The notes under the pieces: model-generated
What the model saw: the letters and a program-made list of their open reading frames with translations, nothing else
Database searches by the model: none
What the model was told of the DNA's origin: nothing
Source of the DNA: Candidatus Pelagibacter sp.
Lineage (GTDB): Bacteria > Pseudomonadota > Alphaproteobacteria > Pelagibacterales > Pelagibacteraceae
Direction: 5' to 3'
Length of the DNA stretch: 34,996 nucleotides
Assembly: GCA_002689925.1 (NCBI GenBank)
Contig: NZIO01000059.1
Coordinates: forward strand, 7,448 to 42,443
Translations under genes and position numbers: made by a program
In this document: positions 1 to 8,311 of the stretch, in pieces
How positions within the stretch are numbered: position 1 is the first letter of the stretch
How the letters are laid out: each line of letters begins with the position of its first letter

Positions 1-750
1 AAAATTAAAAATTACAGATTGTCATCAGAAAATCAAAAAATTAAACTTTTAGAAAAATATAAAAGTAATTTTATGATTAAATTAAAATTTAATAAATCTC
101 TTTCAAATATGTCTGCAGAAAATTTTTTAAGAAATATAATATTTAAAAGGATTAATCCTAAATATATTTTTGTCAGTAATAATTTTAAATTTGGAAAAAA
201 TAGAATAGGCAACATTGGCATGCTTAAGAGACTTAGCAAAAAATATGATTATAACTTAGTTAATACTAATCCAGTAAAATATGACAAGAAAATAGTTTCA
301 TCTACAAGAATTAGGAAATGTTTAGAAACAGGTAATTTATTTTTAGCTAATAAATTGCTAACTAGAACTTGGGTGATTGAAGAAAGAGTTCGAAAAGGAA
401 AAAGAATTGGAAAAAAATTAGGTTACCCAACTTGCAATATAGATATTGGTAGTTATGCTACTCCTAAAATTGGTGTTTATGCTGTTAAAATAATTATAGA
501 AAATAACAAAAAAGTTTTGAAAGGAATTGCAAATTTTGGCAATCAGCCAACTTTTGGAGGAACAAAACTTTTACTAGAGGTCAATTTATTTAAATTTAAA
601 AAAAATTTATATAATAAGAAATTGAAAATTTATTTTATTAAGTACATTAGGAATGAAAAAAAGTTTAGAAATTCAAGAGAATTAATTCAACAAATAAAAA
701 AAGATGTTATTTTAGCAAAAAAACATTTAAAAACAAAAATAGTTTTATGA
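1..750 (+). CDS. ribF: Bifunctional riboflavin kinase / FAD synthetase RibF (5' partial)
   Basis: RibF phosphorylates riboflavin to FMN and adenylates FMN to FAD in the cytoplasm. The reading frame is open to the first base of the window, so the N-terminal nucleotidyltransferase start lies upstream; the TTG at 19 is internal, not the true start. About 250 residues of a family of roughly 310 remain. The end of the FAD synthetase domain is marked by the SSTRIR motif (near 298-315). The riboflavin kinase domain follows, with its PTCN motif at 427-438 and the NFGNQPTFGG segment near 532-561. The stop overlaps the ileS start by four bases (ATGA), and ribF-ileS-lspA is a common bacterial order. The assignment is secure; only the missing 5' end is uncertain. 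Confidence 0.93.
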   Translation, partial: KIKNYRLSSENQKIKLLEKYKSNFMIKLKFNKSLSNMSAENFLRNIIFKRINPKYIFVSNNFKFGKNRIGNIGMLKRLSKKYDYNLVNTNPVKYDKKIVSSTRIRKCLETGNLFLANKLLTRTWVIEERVRKGKRIGKKLGYPTCNIDIGSYATPKIGVYAVKIIIENNKKVLKGIANFGNQPTFGGTKLLLEVNLFKFKKNLYNKKLKIYFIKYIRNEKKFRNSRELIQQIKKDVILAKKHLKTKIVL

Positions 751-3506
751 CCAAGGAAAATATTAATTTACCTAAAACTTCATTTTCAATGAAGGCAAAC
801 TTGCCTAAAAAAGAACCTGAAATTTTAAAAATTTGGGAGAAATTAAGTTTATATAAAAAACTAAGAGAATCAGGCAAAGGAAAAGAGAAGTTTGTTTTAC
901 ATGATGGACCACCTTATGCAAATGGTCATATTCATATGGGAACAGCTCTAAATAAAATTCTTAAAGATATAATTACAAAATTTCATCAAATGGATGGTAA
1001 AGATTCTGTTTACGTGCCAGGTTGGGATTGCCATGGGCTGCCTATAGAATGGAAAATTGAAGAACAATACAAAAAGAATAAAAAGAACAAAGATCAAGTT
1101 CCAATTAAAGATTTTAGATTAGAATGCAGAGAGTTTGCACAAAAATGGATAAAAATTCATATTGAAGAGTTTAAGAGACTTGGAGTTGAAGGAGATTGGG
1201 AAAATTATTATTCTACTATGAGCTATAATGCTGAAGCACAGATAGTTAGAGAATTAGGTAAATTTATTATAGATGAAACTTTATATCAAGGTTACAAGCC
1301 TGTGTTATGGTCAACTGTTGAAAAGACAGCTCTAGCTGATGCCGAGGTAGAATATAAAGATCACACTTCTAATACTATTTATACTTCTTTTGAAGTTAAT
1401 AAAACTCAAAATGATTTTTTAAAAGGTGCTTATATTATAATATGGACTACTACTCCATGGACAATTCCAGTTAATAGAGCGTTAGTTTATAACAAAAAAA
1501 TTAAATATTCAGTTTTAGAAATTGGTCAAGATACAGAACATTTTAAAAACAAAAAAATAGTTGTAGCTAGCAATCTTATTAACAAAGTTTCAGAGGAATG
1601 TAATTTTAAAGATTTTAAAATTTTAAAAGAGTTCAACGGAAGTGAATTTAAAGATACAATTTGTTCGCACCCATTAAAAGATATAGGTAATGATTATGAT
1701 GTCCCAATGTTAGAAGGTAGCTTTGTTACTTTGGAACAAGGAACAGGAATAGTTCATGCTGCACCTAGTCATGGTCCTGATGATTTTAATTTATGTTTAA
1801 AGCATGGCATCAAGGCAACAAACACAATAAATGATGGAGGTTTATATTCAGATGAAGTACCTTTTTTTTCAGGAACACATATTTTTAAAGCTGATGAAAA
1901 GGTAATAGAAAAATTATCAGAATATAAAAGTTTATTAAGCAATAGTAAGCTTCAACACAGTTTTCCTCACTCATGGAGATCCAAAGCACCTTTAATATAT
2001 CGAGCTACTTCTCAATGGTTTATTTCTATGGAAAAAAAAGATTTAAGAAAAAAAGCTCTTAAAGCAATTGATGAAACTATTTTTTATCCTGATAAAGGAA
2101 GGGATAGAATTAGGTCAATGGTGGAGACAAGACCAGATTGGTGTATTTCAAGACAAAGAATATGGGGTGTTCCTTTGCCTTTGTTTGTTTCAAAAAAAAC
2201 AAAAGAGGTATTAAAAGATCCTGAGGTGATAGAAAATATTGCAAAAATTTATGAAAAAGAGGGTTCTGATTGCTGGTTTACAGATGATGCGCAGAAGTTT
2301 TTAGGTAAAAAATATAATAAAGACGATTATATAAAATCCACTGATATTGTTGAAGTATGGTTTGATAGTGGGTCTACACATAGTTACGTTTTAGAAAAAA
2401 GAAAAGATTTAATGTGGCCAGCATCAATGTATCTAGAGGGCTCTGATCAACATAGAGGTTGGTTTCATTCATCATTATTAGAATCTTGTGGAACTAGAGG
2501 CAAAGCTCCCTTTAAAAGTATTCTCACACATGGATTTGTAGTAGATGGAAAGGGATTAAAAATGTCTAAATCCACAGGAAATGTAATTGCTCCTGAAGAA
2601 GTATTAAAAAAATATGGAGCAGATATATTAAGAACTTGGGTTGCAGCATCTGACTATTCTGAAGATTTAAAATTAGATCATTCTATTTTGGAACAACACG
2701 CAGAGTCATATAGAAAAATTAGAAATACATTCAGGTTTTTATTAGGAAATCTAAATGATAAAAAAAATAATCTTACTTTAGACTCAAAAGAAATCAATGA
2801 ATGGCCAGAACTAGAAAAATTTATGTTACATAAAGTTTTTTTATTAAATAAAAACTATGAAATGTATTTTAAGGAATACAATTTTCATAAATTATACAAG
2901 GAATTAGTAAATTTTTGCTCTTTAGAATTGTCAGCATTTTATTTTGATATTAGAAAAGATACTCTTTATTGTGATAGTATCTCTTCAACCAAAAGAAAAG
3001 CATGCATAAATTTATTAGGATTAATTTTGGATATGTTATTAAAATGGTTTGCACCAATACTATCTTTTACTACTGAAGAAATTTTTCAAATAATTAATAC
3101 AGATAAAAAATCAAGTATACATTTACAAACATTTCCAAAAATTCCAAAAAATTGGAAAAATGATAAATTGAATGAAAAATGGGAGAGTTTTAAAAAGATT
3201 AAAAAGGTTGTTAATGCTGCTATTGAAGTAAAAAGAACAAATAAAGAGATAGGATCAAGCCTAGAAACAGATGTGCAGGTTTACCTAGATGACAATTATT
3301 TAAAAATAGTTAAAGATTTAAATTTATCTGAAAATTTTATAACTTCCAAGGCAGAAGTTAAAAAATTGAATAATAAAGATGATTTCTTTAAATTGGATGA
3401 TATAGAAAATGTAAAAGTTTTCGTAAAAAAAGCAGATGGAGAAAAATGCCCCAGATGCTGGAAAATTTTTCTAGGCCCATGTCAAAGATGTGAATCAGCT
3501 AATTAA
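747..3506 (+). CDS. ileS: Isoleucyl-tRNA synthetase
   Basis: Class I aminoacyl-tRNA synthetase that charges tRNA-Ile with isoleucine. The 919 residues match the usual bacterial length. The HIGH signature is HIHMG at residues 61-65 after a GPPYANG segment, and the KMSKS loop is at 605-609 followed by TGN. The inserted editing domain contains the WTTTPWT and GTGIVHAAPSHG segments. The C-terminus ends in a zinc-binding Cys set (Cys901, 904, 912, 915), so the protein is full length. The ATG overlaps the ribF stop (ATGA), indicating translational coupling; lspA begins 5 bases downstream. No key residue appears to be missing. Confidence 0.98.
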   Translation: MTKENINLPKTSFSMKANLPKKEPEILKIWEKLSLYKKLRESGKGKEKFVLHDGPPYANGHIHMGTALNKILKDIITKFHQMDGKDSVYVPGWDCHGLPIEWKIEEQYKKNKKNKDQVPIKDFRLECREFAQKWIKIHIEEFKRLGVEGDWENYYSTMSYNAEAQIVRELGKFIIDETLYQGYKPVLWSTVEKTALADAEVEYKDHTSNTIYTSFEVNKTQNDFLKGAYIIIWTTTPWTIPVNRALVYNKKIKYSVLEIGQDTEHFKNKKIVVASNLINKVSEECNFKDFKILKEFNGSEFKDTICSHPLKDIGNDYDVPMLEGSFVTLEQGTGIVHAAPSHGPDDFNLCLKHGIKATNTINDGGLYSDEVPFFSGTHIFKADEKVIEKLSEYKSLLSNSKLQHSFPHSWRSKAPLIYRATSQWFISMEKKDLRKKALKAIDETIFYPDKGRDRIRSMVETRPDWCISRQRIWGVPLPLFVSKKTKEVLKDPEVIENIAKIYEKEGSDCWFTDDAQKFLGKKYNKDDYIKSTDIVEVWFDSGSTHSYVLEKRKDLMWPASMYLEGSDQHRGWFHSSLLESCGTRGKAPFKSILTHGFVVDGKGLKMSKSTGNVIAPEEVLKKYGADILRTWVAASDYSEDLKLDHSILEQHAESYRKIRNTFRFLLGNLNDKKNNLTLDSKEINEWPELEKFMLHKVFLLNKNYEMYFKEYNFHKLYKELVNFCSLELSAFYFDIRKDTLYCDSISSTKRKACINLLGLILDMLLKWFAPILSFTTEEIFQIINTDKKSSIHLQTFPKIPKNWKNDKLNEKWESFKKIKKVVNAAIEVKRTNKEIGSSLETDVQVYLDDNYLKIVKDLNLSENFITSKAEVKKLNNKDDFFKLDDIENVKVFVKKADGEKCPRCWKIFLGPCQRCESAN

Positions 3507-3511
3507 TATTT

Positions 3512-3964
3512 ATGAAAAAATTTGCATTAATTATTTTTTTATTTTTGATAGATAGAGCTGTTAAATATCATTTTGTACAACTGCAAGAAGCTGGAACAGA
3601 AATAAACTTTTTTATATATCCATTTTTAAATTTTATTTTAGTTTGGAATACAGGGATAGGTTTTGGGTTGGCATCATTAGATGCAAACATTTGGTATCAT
3701 TGTTTTACCGCATTTATTGCTATTATTAATATAATTTTAATTTACATAATGTTAAAATTAAATGGGGTTTATTCAATAATGTTTGCTATTGTAATAGGTG
3801 GTTCTTTAGGAAATTTATTTGATAGAGTTTATTATTATGCGGTTCCTGATTTTATTGACCTTCATTATGGTGGTTTTCATTGGTTTATTTTTAATATAGC
3901 AGACATTTTTATTACAATTGGTATATTAGGGCTGGTAATACTAGAAATGAAAAAAAAAGATTAG
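3512..3964 (+). CDS. lspA: Lipoprotein signal peptidase (signal peptidase II)
   Basis: Inner-membrane aspartyl protease that removes the signal peptide from diacylglyceryl-modified prolipoproteins. The 150-residue protein has about four hydrophobic segments and the family blocks: NTGIGFG at 46-52, GNLFDR at 100-105, PDF at 112-114 and FNIAD at 127-131. By alignment with the family the catalytic aspartates are Asp113 and Asp131. It lies 5 bases after ileS and 3 bases before a gene for a small lipoprotein that is a plausible substrate. The ribF-ileS-lspA order supports the call. Confidence 0.96.
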   Translation: MKKFALIIFLFLIDRAVKYHFVQLQEAGTEINFFIYPFLNFILVWNTGIGFGLASLDANIWYHCFTAFIAIINIILIYIMLKLNGVYSIMFAIVIGGSLGNLFDRVYYYAVPDFIDLHYGGFHWFIFNIADIFITIGILGLVILEMKKKD

Positions 3965-3967
3965 AAT

Positions 3968-4285
3968 ATGTTTAAAAAAATATTATTTATTTTGATTTTT
4001 GTTTCTATAACAGCATGTGGAGCAAATATAGGAGAGTCAATAAAAGGGGGATTAACTGGTAAAAAAAAAAGTAATACAGATGAATTTTTAGTAAGAAAGA
4101 AAGCACCCCTAATTTTACCACCTAATTTTGATGAATTGCCTCTTCCTAAAGACCAACAAGTGAAGGAGGAAGATGATACAACTCTTAAAGATGAAATACT
4201 TTCTATCGAAAAAATAGGTAAAAAAACTCAGAGCGATGGTATTTCTAGTACCCTAGAAAATAGTATTTTAAAGAAAATTAAATGA
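3968..4285 (+). CDS. Small outer-membrane-type lipoprotein, DUF3035/BamF-like
   Basis: A 105-residue predicted lipoprotein. A short charged start and hydrophobic stretch lead to a lipobox ending at Cys17 (ITAC). After it comes a KAPLILPPNFDELP segment (about residues 44-57), which resembles the RxAPLxxPPdF signature of alphaproteobacterial DUF3035 proteins, described as BamF, an accessory lipoprotein of the outer-membrane beta-barrel assembly complex. The rest is charged and low complexity, with no recognisable catalytic motif. It sits between lspA, which would process it, and pgi, whose start overlaps its stop (ATGA). The lipoprotein call is firm; the BamF link rests on the short motif and is recalled, not searched. 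Confidence 0.8.
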   Translation: MFKKILFILIFVSITACGANIGESIKGGLTGKKKSNTDEFLVRKKAPLILPPNFDELPLPKDQQVKEEDDTTLKDEILSIEKIGKKTQSDGISSTLENSILKKIK

Positions 4286-5463
4286 TTCATAGAACCTTTC
4301 TTCATAATACACAAAAAAATATTAATAAAAGAGTAATATATGAATTTAATAAATTAAAAAAAAAAATTAAAAACAAACAAAGTCCTTTATTGGAAGTTTA
4401 TTCCAAGAATTATGATCTAAACATCCCCTACAAAAAAATAAAAAAATTTAGAAAATATGAAAATATTATAATTATTGGAATGGGGGGCTCAATTTTAGGA
4501 ATTAAATCTATTTATAGTTTTTTATCTTCAAAAATAAAAAAGAATGTTATTTTTTTTGACAATTTGAATGAACACTTTATTGATCAATTTAATAATATTA
4601 AAAATAAAAAGAAAACATGTTTTATTATAATTTCAAAATCAGGAAATACTCTAGAGACAATAATTAATTTTAATTTAGTATATAAAGATATTTTAAAAAA
4701 AAACTTTATAATTATAACTGAAAATAGCAATAGCATTCTTAGAAATTTTGCTAAAGAAAAAAATTTGATTTATATTGAACATAGGGAATATATAGGTGGA
4801 CGATTTTCAGTTTTATCAGAAGTTGGAATGACTCCAGCTTATTTGATGGGTGTAGATATTAAAAAATTTAGAAATTTGTTTACTCTTTTAGAGGGTAAAA
4901 AAATTCAAAATAAGTTGATAAAAGATGTTTCAAATATTTATCATTTTTTTAAAAAAAAACAAAGGATTAACGTAAATTTAGTTTATGACTCAGATTTAAA
5001 AGATCTGGTTTATTGGTATCAGCAATTAATTTCTGAGAGCTTAGGTAAAAGCAAAAAAGGAATATACCCTACCATTTCTACAAATCCAAAAGATCATCAT
5101 AGTTTGTACCAACTGTATTTAGATGGTCCGCGAGATAAATTTTATACTTTTTTTGCATCAAATGTAAAATCTGGCAATGGAATAAAAAGAAAAATAACAA
5201 AAAATTTTAATTTAATAAAAAATATAGATTTAAATAAAATAATAAAATCCCAATCTGAAGCATCTCAATCAGTCTTTAAGAGAAATAAAATACCTTTTAG
5301 AGCTTTTGAATTTAAAAAGAAAAATTCTGAAAATCTTGGATTAATTTTTAAATATTTTATTTTAGAAGTAATACTTTTATCTAAAATTCTTAAAGTAAAT
5401 GCTTTCAACCAACCAGCTGTTGAAAGTATCAAAGCAGAGACTAAAAAAATTTTATTAAGGTAA
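4282..5463 (+). CDS. pgi: Glucose-6-phosphate isomerase (short form)
   Basis: Interconverts glucose-6-phosphate and fructose-6-phosphate in the cytoplasm. At 393 residues it is far shorter than the roughly 550-residue E. coli enzyme but keeps the core: a GMGGS turn at 66-70, the phosphate-binding SKSGNTLET loop at 118-126, GGRFSVLS at 172-179, the putative catalytic Glu252 in SESLGK, DHHSL at 271-275, and the C-terminal NQPAVE segment. The start overlaps the upstream lipoprotein gene by four bases. The 3' end overlaps the convergent rsmD by 9 bases. The reduced length seems to come from trimmed peripheral regions rather than truncation, since both ends of the fold are present. Confidence 0.93.
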   Translation: MIHRTFLHNTQKNINKRVIYEFNKLKKKIKNKQSPLLEVYSKNYDLNIPYKKIKKFRKYENIIIIGMGGSILGIKSIYSFLSSKIKKNVIFFDNLNEHFIDQFNNIKNKKKTCFIIISKSGNTLETIINFNLVYKDILKKNFIIITENSNSILRNFAKEKNLIYIEHREYIGGRFSVLSEVGMTPAYLMGVDIKKFRNLFTLLEGKKIQNKLIKDVSNIYHFFKKKQRINVNLVYDSDLKDLVYWYQQLISESLGKSKKGIYPTISTNPKDHHSLYQLYLDGPRDKFYTFFASNVKSGNGIKRKITKNFNLIKNIDLNKIIKSQSEASQSVFKRNKIPFRAFEFKKKNSENLGLIFKYFILEVILLSKILKVNAFNQPAVESIKAETKKILLR

Positions 5464-6024
5464 AGCTTTAATAAAAAGAATTCTAGATAGTCCATAAATT
5501 CTTTCTTCGATTATATTCAGGTGTTTGTCAAAACTTTCAATTGTATTCTTATTTCTATGAATAATAATTATTCCATCATTTTCTATAATTTGATTTTTAT
5601 AAATTGTATCTAAAATATTATTTATTTTGTTTTCTTTAAATGGAGGGTCACAAAATATTAAGTTAAATTTATTATTAAATTCTTTTTTTATATTATCTAA
5701 ATTTTTAACATCTTTTAAAAAAATTTTTATCTTGTTTTGTAATTTCAAAATTTCAATATTTTTTTTTAATATTTTTGTAGCTTCATACCCATTTTCAATA
5801 AAAGTTACATGGCTAGCTTTTCTAGATAAACACTCTAAACCAAACGAACCAGTCCCTGAATATAAGTCTAAGATTTTAGATTTTTCAATTTTAAAACAAA
5901 TTTTCTTAGAGTGATCTAAGAGGTTAAAAATACTTTCTCTTACTTTATCTTTTAATGGTCTTGTTGATTTATTTAGTGTTCTTAAAATATTTCTTCCTTT
6001 TAAATCCCCAGATATTATTCTCAT
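5455..6024 (-). CDS. rsmD: 16S rRNA (guanine966-N2)-methyltransferase RsmD
   Basis: SAM-dependent methyltransferase that modifies G966 of 16S rRNA during 30S assembly. The 189-residue protein begins MRIISGDLKGR, typical of the family. It has the SAM-binding DLYSGTGSFG at residues 53-62 and the catalytic DPPF at 126-129. Its ATG overlaps the purD stop (ATGA), so the two are co-transcribed, and it runs convergently into the end of pgi with a 9-base overlap. Length and motifs are complete. Confidence 0.95.
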   Translation of the reverse strand: MRIISGDLKGRNILRTLNKSTRPLKDKVRESIFNLLDHSKKICFKIEKSKILDLYSGTGSFGLECLSRKASHVTFIENGYEATKILKKNIEILKLQNKIKIFLKDVKNLDNIKKEFNNKFNLIFCDPPFKENKINNILDTIYKNQIIENDGIIIIHRNKNTIESFDKHLNIIEERIYGLSRILFIKALP

Positions 6025-7295
6025 AAATTATTTTTTTTGATAATCTTCCAACCAATATCTTTTCTAAAAAAACCATCTTTCCAATTAATTTTTCTTATAA
6101 TCTTTATTGTACTTATTCTAGCATTATACAAGTCTTCATCAATTGATGTAATATTTAAGACTCTTCCTCCATTAGAAATAAAATCATTGCCTTTTTTATA
6201 TGTCCCAGCATGAAAAATTTGATTTTTGCTATTTAATTTAATTTTAGGTAAATTCATAATCTTACTATTTTTAATATATTTTGCTGGATAACCTTTGGAG
6301 CATAAAACTATTGTTATACACTTTCTTTTATCCCATTGTATCTTTAATTTTTTTAAATTATTTTTTGTTGCCAGATCTATAATTTTAAATAAATCAGTTT
6401 TTAATCTCATCATAAGAACTTGACATTCAGGATCACCCATTCTGATATTATATTCTATAAGTTTTGGTTCTCCTTTATAGATCATTAGTCCAGCATATAA
6501 AAACCCTGTGTATGGATTTTTTAATTTTTTTAAAGCGTTAATTGTAGGTTCTATAATTTTTTTTTTTATTTTTTTTTCAAGTTCTGGCGTTAACAATGGG
6601 GCAGGTGAGTATGCTCCCATACCACCAGTATTTTTTCCAGTATCTCCCTCTCCAACTCTTTTATGGTCTTGGGCTTCACCAAAAAAACGATAAGAATTTT
6701 TATCAACAATAACAAAATAACTTAATTCATCTCCTTTTAAAAATTCTTCCAAAACAACTTTATTGGAAGACTTAAATTTTCCAGCTAAAATTTCTTTAGT
6801 AATCTTTTTAGCTTCATTTTTTGAATTACATATAAAGACTCCTTTTCCAGAAGCCAATCCATCAGCTTTAACTACCAATGGAGTTTTATTTTTTTTGATA
6901 AAATTTTTAGCTTGATTAAAATTATTAAAAACGCCAAAGCTTGCAGTTGGTATATTATTTTTTTTACATAAATTTTTCATAAAAGCTTTAGACCCTTCTA
7001 ATTGAGAAGCAAATTTATTTGGACCAAAAACTTTAATTTTTTTCTTACTTAAGTAATCCACAATTCCATCAACAAGGGGTTGTTCAGGACCAACTATGAC
7101 AATATTTATATTATGATTTTTAAGGGTTTTGTAGATTAAATTAAAATTTGTAATATCAGCTTTTATATTCTTTGCAATTAAGGCGGTACCTGCATTCCCA
7201 GGAATACATATTAATTTTTTAACCTTATCAGACTGTTTTAATTTGTAACAAATAGCGTGTTCTCTTCCACCACTTCCTATAACTGCTAAATTCAT
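6021..7295 (-). CDS. purD: Phosphoribosylamine-glycine ligase
   Basis: ATP-grasp ligase joining phosphoribosylamine and glycine to form GAR, the second step of purine synthesis. It has 424 residues, the normal length. The N-terminal NLAVIGSGGREHA (2-14) is the family signature, KADGLASGKGV at 143-153 is the ATP-grasp substrate loop, and EYNIRMGDPECQ at 281-292 carries the metal-binding residues. It is the first gene of a two-gene minus-strand unit with rsmD. It diverges from the DUF2093 gene across a 31-base AT-rich gap that must hold both promoters. Confidence 0.97.
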   Translation of the reverse strand: MNLAVIGSGGREHAICYKLKQSDKVKKLICIPGNAGTALIAKNIKADITNFNLIYKTLKNHNINIVIVGPEQPLVDGIVDYLSKKKIKVFGPNKFASQLEGSKAFMKNLCKKNNIPTASFGVFNNFNQAKNFIKKNKTPLVVKADGLASGKGVFICNSKNEAKKITKEILAGKFKSSNKVVLEEFLKGDELSYFVIVDKNSYRFFGEAQDHKRVGEGDTGKNTGGMGAYSPAPLLTPELEKKIKKKIIEPTINALKKLKNPYTGFLYAGLMIYKGEPKLIEYNIRMGDPECQVLMMRLKTDLFKIIDLATKNNLKKLKIQWDKRKCITIVLCSKGYPAKYIKNSKIMNLPKIKLNSKNQIFHAGTYKKGNDFISNGGRVLNITSIDEDLYNARISTIKIIRKINWKDGFFRKDIGWKIIKKNNL

Positions 7296-7296
7296 A

Positions 7297-7312
7297 TAAT
7301 ATAGTTATATTA
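7297..7312. promoter_or_regulatory. Inverted repeat in the purD / DUF2093 divergent gap
   Basis: The 31-base gap between the divergent purD and DUF2093 genes contains a perfect 7-base inverted repeat, TAATATA-GT-TATATTA. Both arms look like -10 boxes, so it may be overlapping divergent promoters or an operator. The region is so AT-rich that chance is a real alternative. Confidence 0.3.
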
Positions 7313-7326
7313 ATAATTAAATAAAC

Positions 7327-7524
7327 ATGAATAGAAATAAAGCAAAACTTAAATTTAATCCAAACAATTTTGAAGTTATTGAGGAAGGAGATTATGTTCC
7401 TTGTGCAGTTTCAGGAAAAAGTATTCCATTAAATCAATTAATTTATTGGAATGTTGAGTTGCAAGAAGCTTATTTTTCTCCAAAAGAAGCTCAACAACGA
7501 TACGAAGAATTAAAAAAAAAATGA
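7327..7524 (+). CDS. DUF2093 family protein
   Basis: A 65-residue soluble protein of unknown function. The pattern EVIEEGDYVPCAVSGK, IPL, YWNVELQEAY matches the alphaproteobacterial DUF2093 family, in which a single Cys in a C-A-V-[ST]-G-K segment is conserved. No signal peptide or membrane segment is visible. It begins 31 bases from the divergent purD, and its stop overlaps the start of the M23 peptidase gene by four bases, so the two are probably translationally coupled. Confidence 0.88.
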   Translation: MNRNKAKLKFNPNNFEVIEEGDYVPCAVSGKSIPLNQLIYWNVELQEAYFSPKEAQQRYEELKKK

Positions 7525-8309
7525 GAATCTTTATAATTGTTTTTTTATTATTAATTACAACCTCAAGTTTTGCTGTTACATTTGAGGGTAAATTTATTCA
7601 AGGTTCATTTATTCTTGGAAAAACAAAACCAAACTATGAGGTTTTTATTGATAAAAGAAAGGTAAGAGTTTCGCCAGAAGGATATTTTGCTTTTGGATTA
7701 AGCAGAGATAGAAAAAGTGATGTTGTAATTCAAATAAATAAAGAAAGGATAATTAAAAAGGTTTTTAAAAGAGAGTATAAAATTCAAAGAATAGACGGGC
7801 TTGAAGAAAAAAAAGTAAACCCACCAGAAGAAGTTTATGAAAGAATTAAAAGAGAAAATAAATGGATAGGTGAGGCCAGATCACTTAATAGTGACTTAAA
7901 TTTTTTTAAAAATAAATTTATATATCCATTAGAAAATGCAATAGTCACTGGTGTTTATGGCAGCCAAAGAATTTTAAATGGAAAACCAAAATGGCCTCAT
8001 TACGGTATAGATTTTGCTGCTGAAGAAGGTACAAATATTAAAGCAATGTTGGATGGGGTTGTTACTTTAGTTGAACCTGATTTATTTTATACTGGAGGAA
8101 CTTTAATTTTTGACCATGGTCATGGTATTTCAACACTATACATGCATATGAAAAAAATTTTAGTAAAAAAAGGTCAAAAAGTTAATCAAGGAGATATAAT
8201 TGGAACAGTAGGTTCTACTGGAAGGTCAACAGGAGCCCATTTAGATATAAGACTTAATTGGTTTAATGTTCGATTAGATCCAGAAACTGCTCTTAATCTT
8301 AAAAAATAA
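7521..8309 (+). CDS. Exported M23-family metallopeptidase
   Basis: Predicted periplasmic zinc peptidase of the LytM/peptidase M23 type, probably acting on peptidoglycan cross-links. A signal peptide covers roughly residues 1-18 (cleavage after SSFA). A beta-rich N-terminal region of about 100 residues precedes the M23 domain. That domain has HYGID (His160 and Asp164, zinc ligands), YMHM with His209, and GAHLDIRLNW with His240. In classical LytM the last motif is HxH, the second His being a zinc ligand; here that position is Asp242. I recall the HLD variant in a subfamily of M23 proteins. The gene ends 2 bases from the convergent nuclease gene. Confidence 0.92.
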   Translation: MRIFIIVFLLLITTSSFAVTFEGKFIQGSFILGKTKPNYEVFIDKRKVRVSPEGYFAFGLSRDRKSDVVIQINKERIIKKVFKREYKIQRIDGLEEKKVNPPEEVYERIKRENKWIGEARSLNSDLNFFKNKFIYPLENAIVTGVYGSQRILNGKPKWPHYGIDFAAEEGTNIKAMLDGVVTLVEPDLFYTGGTLIFDHGHGISTLYMHMKKILVKKGQKVNQGDIIGTVGSTGRSTGAHLDIRLNWFNVRLDPETALNLKK

Positions 8310-8311
8310 TT

